This document shows, in pieces, positions 1 through 12,153 of a DNA stretch of 64,000 nt. Made by a program: the position numbers and the translations under genes. Source of the stretch: Haematobia irritans (Eukaryota > Arthropoda > Insecta > Diptera > Muscidae). The stretch lies in assembly GCF_050003625.1 (NCBI RefSeq), contig NC_134399.1:148422473-148486472 (forward strand), in the 5' to 3' direction. Below the pieces are notes generated by a model that was not told where the DNA came from, did not search any database, and worked only from the letters and a program-made list of their open reading frames with translations. Every line of letters begins with the position of its first letter. Position 1 is the stretch's first letter.

Positions 1-1185
1 AATGCAGTTGCCGATGTGTGAGAGCTCGCATTGTCGTTGTGAAGAGTAATCCTTCTTCGGCGGTTGGTTTTCCTGAGTTTTAGAAAGGCAACTGGCAAAC
101 AAAATGATTGTGAACCACGCAGATTTGACTGCGTTCTAGTGTAACGATTGCGATATGTCCAGTTTTTCCAAAAAAGGCGACCATTAGCTTAGAAGTTTTT
201 CGTGCACGAATTCCCAACAGTGTGGCCTGGTGCACACAGACCCCGAGGAATAAACAATATATAGATTTCTACACTTATGTCTCCAAATTGGATGGACAAG
301 TGGGTTTCGGAGCATATTCTAAAGATCTGGATTTGAATAGTGAAAAGATGGCCTAATAACTGTAGTGTTTTCAGGCTGAAATTAGCAATAAGAGAAGTGG
401 CAAATTTGCTGAGAAGTTATGTTCCAAAAAATGTTGGCATTAATATATACTCAGACAGTCAACCTGCAATAAAATCCTTGGACTCTGTGTTCCTTAATTC
501 GAAAACGGTCTCTCAACGAGATGGCTGAGCAGCACAATATTCACCTAATATGGGGATACCGGGGAACTACGAAGCGGATAAGTTGGCAAGGCTAGGAACT
601 ACCTTTCATATTGCAGGGGAACTAGAATATGTTGGTATGCCTCTGACTACCTGCAAGTTCTTACTGTGTGAGAAGGCTGTTATAATGGCAAATGTTCGAT
701 GGGAGAATTGCAATGTTTGTAACGACACCAAGCAAATACGGCCCCATTTAAACTTAAAGCGCACACTAGATATGCTAGTGTTCCCAAGACGTCAGATATC
801 ACTCCTGATATATGCCGTCTTGAGACGGCAGATATCGCTGCAAGCTAGCCGATTTTGCAAAAACTATTGGCGCGATATATAATGACTATTGTATGAGCTA
901 TCATGATGCGGAGGAAAAGGAATCAATTAAACACCTCTTGTATGAGTGTGAGACGACATTTTGTGTAAGACGTAAGCGAATTTTAGGGGCACATAGGCGG
1001 AACTGGAAAACGTTAACTTAAGCAGTCTGCTAATATTTTTGGAACAATCTGGTTGGTTAAACAGAGGAAAATAATCGAGAAGGTTCAGTAGTTAAAACTA
1101 GAAGTGCCCATATGTAATAGGTACCTTTAGTTAATGTAGTATCACAATGGACTGAATAGTCTGCCACTTTAACCTAACCTAATTT
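1..1185 (+). pseudogene. Decayed RNase H-bearing LINE, 3' end
   Basis: This is the remnant of a non-LTR retrotransposon. From about 262 the reading is RNase H-like: a first-strand segment ending SKLDGQVGFGAYSKDL, then LAIREVANLLRS, then INIYSDSQPAIKS (the middle catalytic Asp is present), then GNYEADKLARLG. The Asp of the usual YTDGSK motif has become Tyr (FYTYVSK). There is a stop at 355-357 and at least two frame changes between 340 and 600, so the element is dead. Downstream is a Cys/His-poor tail with NCNVCNDTKQIRPHLNLKRTLDML. The 3' UTR ends at 1139-1182 with a block shared with the SINEs at 52-53 kb, followed by CCTAACCTAA. RNase H domains occur in I/LOA/R1-type LINEs, and I infer that group. 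Bases 1-240 are probably the end of the reverse transcriptase region but are too damaged to place. Confidence 0.75.
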
Positions 1186-1189
1186 TGTT

Positions 1190-1395
1190 GGATTTGGTTC
1201 ATCAAATCCACGATTCATCACCTGTCACCATGTAACGGACGTGCTTCGAAGCACCAGAGCATTTCTTTCTACAAATGGACACGAGCTGTTTTCAGAAATT
1301 CATCTTGGAGTGAACTACTACTTCGCCATACCAATGATAAACACTGGCCCTTGACGGAGCTTGATCGCCAAAAACTAAATTAAGTTCATCAATAC
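1190..1395 (-). pseudogene. Mariner transposase fragment
   Basis: Read on the minus strand, this stretch gives RYMVTGDESWI followed by two stops and then TKSN. MVTGDESW is the conserved block around the first catalytic Asp of mariner transposases. The codons before it are partly mariner-like and partly scrambled. There is no complete reading frame and no recognisable terminus. It abuts the LINE tail, so the LINE may have inserted into it or replaced its end. Confidence 0.55.
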
Positions 1396-1399
1396 AATG

Positions 1400-2705
1400 T
1401 TTTTGAGTTAATACAAATTGATATTTGTAAAGAATAAACGCACGAAAATGTTCACATTTTAATTCCATTTGTGGGCGAGATAAATCTTTTAAGTTGTTAT
1501 AAACAACAATAATGGTTCTGGCAGGGCAAAACGTTCTGACCTCAAAAATGTGAAGCTTTAGATCTGTCAGTTGGCAGATTGCAGTACTGGGACCATGTGA
1601 AAGGAAATTCTGGTATTGACATTAAATTAGTCAAAATAGATTTTCGACTTTCTGTGGTATGTACACAAATGTACACGCCCAGCGGCAGAGGCCATGATTG
1701 TGTTTACACACCTAATGGGTCTCTATTCTACAGTTTCTATCCACAGAGGAATTTTACAAAAAACATCCCATCGAAACGGCGAGGTTTACTGTTTCATTAG
1801 GAAATATGTTGTAATATCACAATAGAACTCACCAACACAGATACACCCACTCACACACAAATAACCATAATCAAAAAACAATATTTACTCGTCATATTCT
1901 TACTCCAGTAATTTTAAATAGAAAATTATTAAAAATTATATTCCCTCAAACAGGGCAAAAACCCATAGCCTATAAAGGTTTTCGACTCAGCTATTCATTC
2001 GGTATCATTACCATTAACTATCATTATAAACTGGAGCACACATTGTTACTTTGCATGATGCTAATTAAAATAAATGAGAATATTCACTGCGTGTGCCGTG
2101 GTTTTTTAGTGAACGACAGTGGGAAAGAGTTGACAGCAATGTTAAGGATTTTCTGTATCACAATGTTGCTATCATTGAAGAATATTCGCAGTTCATGGAA
2201 TGAGTGAGTTCTGAATGAATGCCGGCAATGTAAATATTTAGACAAATAAATTAAATTCCTGGTGGATGGGGAGTAAGCGGTTGTAATGAAATGTATAGTT
2301 GCATATCTTACAAGATGGGTAGTTGATTGTAAGCATTTAATAGCAAAAATGATAGGATGGAATAACATATTCGTAACCTACATTAAAAATCTGGCTCTAG
2401 ACAAAGAGAAATACCATAAAATCATGGGTCAAATAGGGGATCACGTATCCTCGATGCCAGTCACAGTTTCGACTGTTCTTCGGTCTTTGAGGTTTCGTCG
2501 ACCGTCATGAAGCCTAGACATTGCTCTGAAATGAAATGTTGTCCCATGTGAACAAATTTGGGCAAGATTTTATGAAATGACGACTTTCTGGAATATTTGA
2601 TTTGTTGACTTTTGTCAGGGCAGTTGGACGTGATTAGTACAAACCTGACGTGCGAAAACGTTGAATTTCCGTAAATCAATAGATGAGAAGTGTTATGTAA
2701 CATAG
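1400..2705. other. AT-rich DNA, no gene recognised
   Basis: I see no protein similarity, RNA gene or clear repeat terminus here. The short open frames at 1579-1800, 2084-2368, 2286-2510 and 2461-2727 overlap one another on opposite strands and show no family motif. A weak mariner-like helix-turn-helix reading near 2450-2540 was considered and not accepted. Confidence 0.4.
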
Positions 2706-3017
2706 AAAAAAAAAAATGTGAGTACAATCGAAAGTTGGGCGGAGCCGATTATATATACCATACTCTAAACTTTACCTATAGCATTAGTAAACATAAGCAT
2801 TTTGGGGTATCATTGAAATATATATAAATCGTATTTCCTTATTTGAGACAATTAAGGGATACATGTTTGCAGGAGGTTTATCTCAATCTGAACAGAAACG
2901 CCTGTAATTAGGAGCTATACTTGATTTTACACATACAAAGTTTGTAGACCACTAATATTGAGTCCATTATTAAGAAGTATATACGGCCGTAAGTTCGGCC
3001 AGGCTGAATCGTATGTA

Positions 3018-4418
3018 CACTGGTAGAAAAAGATTCGTTAATACGATGAATTTCTACGTTGTATTAACGAAATTCTTCATTAAAAGTCAGCCAACGTAGC
3101 ATTTCGTTATAACAACGTAATTTTACGTTATATTTACGAAACACTTTGTGGAATACATTTCGTAGTATTAACGAATAATTACGTTGCTATTACGTAGCCT
3201 CTTCGTTGTATTAACGAATATTATTCGTTGTATGAATGAAATTTATTCGTTGTATGGGTGCAGCTTATACGTTGTATGAATGAAAATTATTCATTGTATG
3301 AATGAAAGGCGAACGTTGTATAAATGAACACAAACGTTATATTAATGAAACCCAACCAATTAGCGCATTTGAGTGTAGTAATTGGTAGTGTATTATTTTT
3401 TGTTAAGATCTTTGAAATATGGTTTATATACAGTAAGAAATAATATATAATGATAAATTAAGTAATATAATAAACATATATTGTGACTTTCACTTAAGAA
3501 AAAAAAGCCTCTTATTTCTAAGATCAAAAAATGATAATCGTATCACCGTGTGCATTTATCCAATTTTTGTGCAACCAAGGTTCATCACCGTAATTGTTCC
3601 GCCTTCCTCATCTGAAAGTTCACTTCCCCGGGGCATTTTCACTAAAGATTAAAAATGTACACTATATTTCTTGCGAATATACAAAAAACACCAATTTAAC
3701 TCACCTCACCCATCTATGTTTATTATTCACAACGAAACTGTAATGAGCGTGTGCACTCTTCAGCGAAAAGAACGTAAATGTTGTTAATGTTTGCCCATCA
3801 GACAAGTTTTCTGTTGAACTTTTTACCGTTTGTTTTTCAAGACGCACACATGTGCTTATTGCCATACTAAGATGTGTATGTACCAATTACATACACGCTA
3901 GAGAGAGTATGAAGAGACGTTTTAGAGAGAGAGAGAGAGAGAGTAAGGAGAGGCAGAAATACTCAAACTCCCATTCGTATTATTAATGAACATATTTCAT
4001 TAATATGACGAAATATAACAATTTAAAATTTATTTTTTAACGAGCCATATCATTATATTAACGATCGATTTCGTTTTATAAATGAAATTTTCAATTCCAG
4101 TTTCAGAGTATATAAAACGACTGTTTAGTTTAAAAGTTTCCAAAAGTTACTCTCTATGTGCAAATGATTATAATAATTTCATCTTGGAAAATTTTTTTAT
4201 TCTAATTCTTGAAAAAATTACAAAGTTAATATTCGTAATATTAACGAAACGTGTTTCATTAATATAACGAAAAACCAAAACACAAAATTGTCTTTTAACG
4301 ATTGATTTCGTTGTATTAACGATCACTTTCGTTCTTATAACGAAAAATTTCGTAATATTAACGAAAAATAATCAACGAAGCCCGTTCGTTAATAATACGA
4401 AACATTTTTCTACCAGTG
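3018..4418. mobile_element. 1.4-kb terminal-inverted-repeat element
   Basis: The ends are CACTGGTAGAAAAA at 3018 and TTTTTCTACCAGTG ending at 4418, a perfect inverted repeat. TA flanks both sides, and other family A copies read ATGTACC without interruption at this point, so the TA is a target duplication. A 4-bp GTAC reading with a one-base shorter terminus is also possible. Both subterminal zones (3036-3345 and 3960-4400) are packed with imperfect palindromes of the form TTCGTTNTATTAACGAA. The middle is largely unique DNA. A minus-strand 26-codon remnant at 3556-3636 hints at a Tc1-like origin. Confidence 0.8.
3556..3636 (-). pseudogene. Tc1-like transposase N-terminus remnant
   Basis: The minus strand reads MPRGSELSDEEGGTITVMN and reaches a stop after 26 codons. 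MPRG.ELS..E.G.I is the typical start of Tc1-group transposases, just before the first helix-turn-helix. Nothing else of a transposase is visible nearby. The match is short, so this is tentative. Confidence 0.35.
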
Positions 4419-7176
4419 TACCATCCACCATGGATTGCGTAGAAACTTCTACGAAAGACTATCATCCGCAATCGAATTACTTGGGTTGTGGTATCTTAAA
4501 ACTTCTTAACGTCGTTTTCGAAATTGTGAATTAGTCCATATGTGGTATATATTCGACAAAAAAGGTATGTGTAGGTAAGTCTACAAATAATTACGAATCG
4601 ATATGGAATTTTGCACGGTACGTAGAGAGCCAGAATTGAAATGATATGGACCAATTTTTGTGTGATTGGGGATAGATTTATCTGAGGGCTATATATAACT
4701 ATCGACAGATATGGACCTAGTTAGGCATGGTTGTTAACGGCCATATACTAACACAATGTATCAAATTTCAACTGACTCGGATGAAATTTGTCCCTCCAAG
4801 AGGCTCCAAAACCAAATCTCGGGATCGGTTTATATGGGGCATGGTTCGTAAATATCATATACTACCACCACGTACCAAATTTCAATGAGATCGGATGAAT
4901 TTTGCTTCTCCAAAAGGCACCGGAGGTCAAATCTGGGGATCGGTTTATATGGGGCCTATATATAATTATGGACTGATATGAACCAACTCCTGCATGGTTG
5001 TTGGATACCATATACTAACATCACGTACCAAATTTCAATCGAATCGGAAGAATTTTGCTCTTCCAAGGGGCTCCGGAAGTCAAATCTGGGGATCGGTTTA
5101 TATGGGGGCTATATATAATTATGGACCGATTTCGACCAATTTTTGCGTGGGCCATATGCTTACACCATATACCAAATTTTAGCCAGATCGTATGAAATTT
5201 GCTTCTCTTAGAAGCTCTGAAAGCCTCTGAAAGTCTTAGAGCAATGTTTCGATGTGTTACAAACGGAATGACAAAGTTAATATACCCCCATCCTATGGTG
5301 GAGGGCATAAAAAAGGGGAAATCGCTCAATTAGTGTGGCTAATATAGCCAAATTTGTGAAAATCGGGCAATAAATGTATGTAAGAGCTATATGTAAGTCT
5401 AAATAAGATATACTAGCTGATCTTATCTAAATTTGAAACTAGAGTAATATTGGTTAATAAATAAGATTATTATGGCCAAATTTATGATAATCGGGAGATA
5501 CGTATATATTGGAGCTTTATCTAACTCTGCACCGATTTGGATGATATTTTGCAGATTTAGTTTATGCTACAGAAGATCAATATGAGCCAGCATTGGGCAA
5601 TACCGGTTAATAAATACGTATATTATGACCAAATTTGGGAAAATCGAGCGATACATTTATATGATATATATATAGATGTTTGTAACTTAGAGTAGGATCG
5701 GTTAGCCCGATTTTAAACTTATTACAAATTGTGTTGAGTGAAAATGTCCTACATTGTGGCCCTACGTCCCTACAAGACGCTAAATATTAGAAAAACCCTA
5801 CATATAGGGAATTTCCCCTACTTCTAGCAACACTTGCTGTGTTGATATTGCGCCTACGGAGTTAATATGCCACTAATATTGAGCCCATTATTAAAAAAGA
5901 GAAAATCGTTAAATTAGTGTGGGTAATAAATACAAATTTGTAAAAATCGAGCAATATTCTTATGTAAGAGCTACAAGTACGTATAAGTACGATCGGCTAG
6001 TACATCAAAATTTGAAATTCGAGCAACATTGGTTAATAAATAAGAGTACTATGGCCAAATTTGGGAAAATCGAGCGAGGCATATATATGGAAGCTATATC
6101 TAAATCTGAACCAATTTGCATAATATTTTTCGGGTTTGATTAATACCACAAAAGGTTACCTTGTGCAAGATTTGAGTAAGATCAGTTACGAAATGAGGCC
6201 TGTATGGTCAAACATAAGGTTATAAAGGCGAATTTTTCAAAATCGGGCGATACATATATGGGAGCTATATCTAAATTTGAACCGATTTCGATGACATTTT
6301 GCACATATAGTTAGTACTATAGAGGACTGGATCTAGTCAACTTTTAGTAAGATGGTTAATAAATAAGGTTCTATGGCCAAATTTGGGAAAATCGGGCTAT
6401 ACATATATATATGGAAGCTATATCTACATCTGAACCGATTTCGAAGATTTTTTGCCCATATAGTTAGTGCTATAGAAGACTACATTTAGCCAAATTTGGG
6501 TAAGATCGGTTGATAAATAAGGGTTTTATGGCCAAATTTAGAAAAATCGGGCGGTACATATATATGGGAGCTATAGCTAAATCTGAACCGATTTCGATGA
6601 TTTTTTGCACATATAGTTAGTGATATAGAAGATTATATTTAGCCAACTTTGAGTAAGATCGGTTGATAAATAAAGGTTTTGTGGCCAAATTTGGGAAAAT
6701 CGGGCGATACATATATATGAGAGCTATATCTAAATCTGAACCGATTTGGATGAAATTTTTCAGACTTGAAGGGCGATGGAAAAGATTACATTTTGCCAAA
6801 TTTGGTGACGATCCGTTTGAAAAAACGCGCAACGTGACCCCATTTATCGAAATCGGCCGATACATATATGTGGGAGCTATATCTAAATTTGATCCGATTT
6901 CTTCCAAATTCAATAGCGTTCGTCCTTGTGCCCAAAAAACTCCCTGTACCAAATTTCATCAAAATCGGTTAATAATTGCGACCGGAATCCTGTGAACAAC
7001 AAATACATGGACAGACGGACGGACGGACGGACACCAAGCGCTAGATCGACTCAGGAGGTAATTCTGAGTCGATCGGTATATATTTTATGGGGTCTAAAAT
7101 CAATATTTCTGGCAGGCACATTTTTTGGCCGATCAAACTTATTATACCCTGACCACTATGTGGATTAGCGTATAAA

Positions 7177-9183
7177 AAAACAAGTATACACGGCCGCAAG
7201 TTCGGCCAGGCCGAATCTTATGTACCCACCACCATGGATTGCGTAGAAACTTCTACGAAAGACTGTCATCCACAATCGAATTACTTGGGCTGTGGTATCT
7301 TAAAACTTCTTAACATCGTTTTCTAAATTGTGATTTAGTCCATACATGGTATATATTAGACAAAAAAGTTATGTATAGTTAAGTCTACAAATAATTACGA
7401 ATCGATATGGACTTTTTGTACGCAGAGAGCCAGAATTGAAATATGGGGGTCGCTTATATGGGGCCTATATACAATTATGAACTTGATATGGACCAATTTT
7501 TGTGTGATTGGGGATCGATTTATCTGAGGGCCATATATAACTATAGACCGATATGGACCTAGTTAGGCATGGTTGTTAACGACCATATACTAGCACAATG
7601 TACCAAATTTCAACTCACTCGGATGAAATTTGCTCCTCCAAAAGGTTCCAAAACCAAATCTCGGGATCGGTTTATATGGGGCTATGTACGATTATGGAGT
7701 GATATGGACCACTTTTGGCATGGTTGTTAAATATCATATACTACCACCACGTACCAAATTTCAAGCAGATCGGATGAATTTTGCTTCTCCAAAAGGCACC
7801 GGAGGTCAAATCTGGGGATCGGTTTATATGGAAGCTATATATAATTATGGACTGATAGGAACCAATTCCTGCATGGTTGTTGGATACCATATACTAACAT
7901 CACGTACCAAATTTCAACCGAATGGGAAGAATTTTGCTCTTCCAAGGGGCTCTGGAGGTCAAATCTGGGGATCGGTTTATATGGGGCCTATATATAATTA
8001 TGGACCGATATCGACCAATTTTTGCATGGGAGTTTGAGGCCATATATTAACACCACGTACCAAATTTCAACTGAATCAGATGAATTTTGGTCTTCCAAGA
8101 GGTTCCGGAGGTCAAATCTGGTGATCGGTTTATATGGGGGCTATATATAATTATGAACCGATGTGGACCAATTTTTGCATGGTTGTTAGAGACCGTATAC
8201 TAACATCACGTACCAAATTTCAGCCGGATCGGATGAAATTTGCTTCTCTTAGAGGCCTCGCAAGCCAAATCGGGGGATCGGTTTATATAAGGGCTATATA
8301 TAATTATGGACCGATGTGGACCAATTTTTGCATGGTTGTTAGAGACCATATACTAACACCATGTACCAAATTTCAGCCGCATCGGATGAAATTTGCTTCT
8401 CTTAGAGGCCTCTCAAGCCAAATCGGGGGATCGGTTTATATGGGGGCTATATATAATTATGGACCGATGTGGACCAATTTTTGCATGGTTGTTAGAGACC
8501 ATATACTGACACCATGTACCAAATTTCAGCCGGATCGGATGAAATTTGCTTCTCTTAGGGGCCTCGCAAGCCAAATCGGGGGATCGGTTTATATGGGGGC
8601 TATATATAATTATGGACCGATGTGGACCAATTTTTGCATGGTTGTTAGAGACCATATACTAACACCATGTACCAAATTTCAGCCGGATCGGATGAAATTT
8701 GCTTCTCTTAGGGGCCTCGCAAGCCAATTCGGGGGATCGGTTTATATGGGGGCTATATATAATTATGGACCGATGTGGACCAATTTTTGCATGGTTGTTA
8801 GAGACCATATACTAACACCATGTACCAAATTTCAGCCGGATCGGATGAAATTTGCTTCTCTTAGAGGCCTCGCAAGCCAAATTTTGGGGTCCGTTTATAT
8901 GGGGGCTCTACGTAAAAGTGGACCGATATGGCCCATTTGCAATACCATCCGACCTACATCAATAACAACTACTTGTGCCAAGTTTCAAGCCGATAGCTTG
9001 TTTCGTTCGGAAGTTAGCGTGATTTCAACAGACGGACGGACGGACGGACATGCTCAGATCGACTCCGAATTTCACTACGACCCAGAATATATATACTTTA
9101 TGGGGTCTTAGAGCAATATTTCGATGTGTTACAAACGGAAGGACAAAGTTAATATACCCCCATCCTATGGTGGTGGGTATAAA
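7177..9183 (-). mobile_element. Helentron-like element, family A (copy 2), full length
   Basis: This is the best-preserved reverse-oriented family A element. Its left terminus is AAAACAAGTATACACGGCC with the TTCGGCCAGGCCGAA hairpin. The interior is tandem 153-bp units. At the right, the element 5' end contains the GACGGACGGACGG microsatellite (9031-9047), GATCGACTC, AGAATATATATACTTTATGG and CCTATGGTGGTGGGTATA. The order TATACCC hairpin, AAGTATATATATTCT, GTCCGTC repeats, body, terminal hairpin, CTTGTTTT is that of Drosophila INE-1/DINE-1 elements, so I assign it to that Helentron-related group. It directly follows the 5' end of the family C element. Confidence 0.8.
8134..8900. repeat. Tandem 153-bp units inside family A copy 2
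   Basis: Five near-identical units occur; the marker GGCCTC is centred at 8255, 8408, 8561, 8714 and 8867, exactly 153 bp apart each time. Because 153 is 51 codons, the array is open as a 325-codon frame on + (8134-9111), and part of it is also open on -. The units are more alike than the flanking, older units, which indicates recent tandem amplification. Confidence 0.95.
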
Positions 9184-9349
9184 AAAACAAGTATACCAGG
9201 TGGCTGGTGCGCAATGCAACAAAGTAAAATTCTATATTTTTTTTTCATTTTGTTTTTAAATTTATTGTTCAGAAACAAAAACAGGAAATAACATAAAATT
9301 TTAGATAAGTTTGGATTTATTTGTATTGACTACCTTTAGCACGAATTAT

Positions 9350-11175
9350 GACCTTTAAACGGCCGCCGAATCCATAACACGCTCCACAGTAGTAGCTCTG
9401 CAGTATATACAACCATTCTCGACATAGTGTGGTCTTGAGATGATCGACACTTTTATATTTTTGGCACCAACCTTATTCTCTAAAATGCTCCAGGTGCAAA
9501 AGTCCAAAGGATTGAGTTCTGGAGATTTTGGTGGCCATTGTGAGGTTGAAATAAAACAACGAACCCTGCTTTTAAGCCATTCTTGATTGACGCGGTCTGA
9601 GTGCAATGCAAGAATGATAAATACCATTCATGAAATACTACAGAACCCGCTTCGAAAAAGTACTTTTTAAAGCCTAACCTATCACTGTTTTCATGTTAGT
9701 GAAGTTCTATGCTTGTGAAAGAGATCAGACATGATAACATGGTTAGCATGTCCGCTTGCCATTAGCGTATTTTCTGAAATATTTTCTTTGCTTCATAAAT
9801 TGCTGAAGTAAGCCAATGTGACAAATGCATGAAAAAGGCCTAAAAATAGAACGATTACTGTTTAATTCTGTCCATTGCATCAAAGACAAATTTCATGAAT
9901 GGAACCAGTCTTGTCGATTTCTTGAAACCGAAAATTAAATGGAATCGACTCAGCTGATGATTATGGTGTATAATAATGCATGGCTTAGGATCTATATCAT
10001 AACAATTCAGACTTATTTATCACCGTCTTATTTTATATTCTATGCATAGGCAATCGTTCACACACTCAAAAAATAATTCTTTCCTCCCAAACCAAATTTT
10101 AGACAAACGGCTTGCATGCCAAGGGTCGTGCGTTCGATCCTTGCTTCGACCGAACACCAAAAAGCTTTTTTTTTATAATATATTCCAGATACGTTTGGAA
10201 GATTCCGAAAAGGTGTTCAACATTACATACTACTATATTAAATTTTTAATAGGATCTGTAAAATGTGTCTTATTAAAGACTTAAAGTCAGAAAAGAACAG
10301 TGCTTGATATAAACGAAATGGACTGCGTTGTTGGTTCAAAAAAAAATTATTGAAAAAATAAAAAAAAATTAACAAACGAATTTTTTTTACTAATAAAAGT
10401 TTAAAATTTTCGAAGAAATTCAAAAAAATCGAACAAAAAAAAAACGTTTTCGGTACACGTTTTCCAAACGGTTTTTCCTTTTTCTTTGCGTGCAGGCCTT
10501 ACATGTTCCCAAATATGCATTTATTTTTGATTTGAGAGAAATATTGAGTTCTTACTTCAACTTATGAACATAAAATGGTTGAAAATGGTACCCAATGTTT
10601 TGCGGGGTTAGCACAGTACTTATTTTATTCAAATAGTTAAATAAAAGTACAAAAATGTCAACTTTATCAAATTTGGTCCAATGATCCTGTTGGAAAGTCT
10701 ATGACCCATATTTAGTCTGCATTTAGGGCATCAAAACTGCCTTAATGACATTTTCGCGAAAATATTCGCCATTTATTTCATTGAACACAAATACGAGCGG
10801 GGAGGACCATCGGCCTTTACGGTGATATGTAAATGTTCAGCTAACCTCTTTGGCAATTTGGTTTGTTTACAAACTGTTCAATTTGAAATGGCTTCCCGTC
10901 GGAGAAAACAAATTTCGGCAATTGGCCACTTTCGGTGAGCTCTTGGCTTTTTTTTTTTTTTGGAACTTCAATGGCTTTAGTCCATTCATTTTTCAATTGG
11001 TGTTGCATGCGCCATTTGATCAGCTCACGTCCAAATTGTCTACCACTTCATTGTGGATTTCGATCAAATCTGGCCTTCACTTTTCGGTGGCTTCCGAGAT
11101 GGGGATAAACTACAAAGCTAAGTCTTGGATAGTGCAGATGTTACATAGTTTGACTGTTTGTTCATCTCAACCTTA
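9350..11175 (-). pseudogene. Decayed Tc1/mariner-family transposase, split
   Basis: This is one minus-strand transposase in pieces. The upper part (10940-11085) reads RNPQ*SGRQFGRELIKWRMQ, resembling the end of the DNA-binding region. Then 10839-10917 reads KFVFSDGKPFQIEQFVNKPN around the first catalytic Asp (Gly replaces the usual Glu). Next, 10729-10815 reads PLVFVFNEINGEYFRENVIK. The C-terminal part (9355-9627) reads SQWPPKSPELNPLDFCTWSILENKV. These come in the correct order for a minus-strand gene. The piece between 9640 and 10560 includes the SINE-like repeat at 10108-10493. Stops and frame changes make it non-functional. A second copy of the same family lies at 28083-28520. Confidence 0.7.
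10108..10493 (+). mobile_element. SINE-like repeat with tRNA-type head
   Basis: It starts with a truncated tRNA-like head: GTGCGTTCGATCCTTGC contains a good B box, followed by GACCGAACACCAAAAAGC and a T run. The same head sequence opens the two SINEs at 51986 and 53156. The body, from ATATTCCAGATACG to CTTTGCGTGC, is different from theirs and recurs without the head at 21498-21811. I infer a second SINE subfamily or chimera sharing the tRNA head. Confidence 0.6.
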
Positions 11176-11179
11176 ACGT

Positions 11180-11915
11180 GCAGCTTATTGAACTTTTCAC
11201 ATTGTTAAGCAGCAAAATTGATTAACTTTCTTCATCTTGGGAGTGCTGAAGCGGTGAATATGATTGAAGGACATTTCGATAAAGTAAACTAGTTGGATTA
11301 ATCGAGGCATTTCTTTGATGGTTTACGTCCTTTTTGCTGCCTTTTATTAGATCCTTAGTAATCACGTTTTAGCTTACTTAACTTAATCTAACAACAGCGA
11401 TATAAGGCATGAATATTATTTTACTTTAATACAAATTTACAAAATCGATAACATTGATTTGTATATTTTGTTCATGGAAATTTCAAAGAAGTTTCTCCAT
11501 GGTACTGCATTCTTGGTGTCAATGTTCAAATTGAAATACACACGTTTACAAATGCTAAGACAATTTGTTTTTGGCATTTGAACGTGTATCGGATGCAAAG
11601 CATCAATCGGACGGTAGATACTCTTTCGTCGCAATATATTGAACACGTGTAATAAGCATAAGTTTCAATTTTACTTAGTGAATTAGTATGCATAGCCTGA
11701 TTCGGAAACATTGAGGGATTGTCTTTATTTCAATATTTATTTGTTTTTTTTTTTTTTGTGTTTTTTATATTGTCCCTCCAGCTTACTAGGCTACCTACTC
11801 ATTTCCAATGTATACTTCTTCGTACGATGACATTGTTTTGCAGTGTTTGCCAAAATAGTTGGTAAATTTCAAACTTTTTCAGTTATGAACAAAGTATTGA
11901 AATGAGAAATTACAA
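11180..11915. other. AT-rich DNA, no gene recognised
   Basis: No motif, terminus or convincing open frame was found. The two overlapping minus-strand frames at 11437-11711 have no family resemblance. Confidence 0.4.
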
Positions 11916-11929
11916 AAATTATACAGGGA

Positions 11930-12100
11930 AAAAAGCTTACCGGGTTCCAAAGATTTTGTCTTTTCACTTATGATTTTTGTATGGATTCCGAAGCAAAAAG
12001 GCGGAGAATTGAAGTAAGGATACTTATAAGACGAAATTCTCTTTTAATTTTTCTTTGAATTTTTCGTACTAAGAAATAAATTTGAATTTATTCCGCAAAG
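11930..12100 (+). repeat. Fragment of dispersed inverted-repeat element
   Basis: The block with GGTTCCAAAGATTTTGTC and GATTCCGA..AAAG..GCGGAGAAT matches the left parts of the elements at 57808 and 60848. It is a third, truncated copy of that family. Confidence 0.6.
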
Positions 12101-12153
12101 AAGTTATTGGTTTATTCCACTCAAATAACGATATTTATATCTTACACGCCCTA

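Larger units (their letters stand above)
2972..5310 (-). mobile_element. Helentron-like element, family A (copy 1), nested
   Basis: This is a family A copy in reverse orientation. Its left end is the diagnostic terminal hairpin, the reverse complement of TTCGGCCTGGCCGAA, with CTTACGGCCGTATATACTT beside it. Its right end is TATACCCCCATCCTATGGTGG. It lacks the usual GTCCGTCC microsatellite, so it carries an internal deletion near 5215-5240. A 1401-bp inverted-repeat element is inserted 46 bp inside the left end. The interior carries diverged 153-bp units. The short open frames on it are by-products of the repeats. Confidence 0.75.
2711..7173 (-). mobile_element. Helentron-like (DINE-1-type) element, family C, interrupted
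   Basis: This is a non-autonomous element in reverse orientation. Its right end (the element 5' end) has the TATACCC-type start near 7142-7173, then TATATATTTTATGGGGTC, then a GACGGACGGACGG microsatellite at 7013-7031. This order matches the known 5' region of Drosophila INE-1/DINE-1. The interior has tandem units of about 153 bp: ATCGGGCGATACATATATGG recurs with spacings of 149-155 bp at 6242, 6391, 6546 and 6699. The left end near 2726 carries a TGGGCGGAGCC hairpin-like end. The unit CACTAATATTGAG..CCATTATTAA is intact at 5870 but interrupted at 2972, which shows that the family A element 2972-5310 inserted into this one. Confidence 0.65.

Noticed and set aside
2440..2560. Mariner-like helix-turn-helix region on the minus strand (RLHDGRRNLKDRRTVETVTG)
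   Set aside because: The resemblance is weak, only one frame supports it, and there are no neighbouring motifs. It might belong with the fragment at 1190-1395 but cannot be supported.
8134..8900. Regularly spaced identical repeats as a CRISPR array
   Set aside because: The units are contiguous with no spacers, and the DNA is eukaryotic.
8134..9111. 325-codon open frame with repeated MGAIYNYGPMWTNF units, plus the minus-strand frame 8413-8655
   Set aside because: It lies wholly in the 153-bp tandem repeats of a non-autonomous Helentron-like element, and both strands are open. I treat it as repeat DNA and discuss the 51-codon period as a finding.
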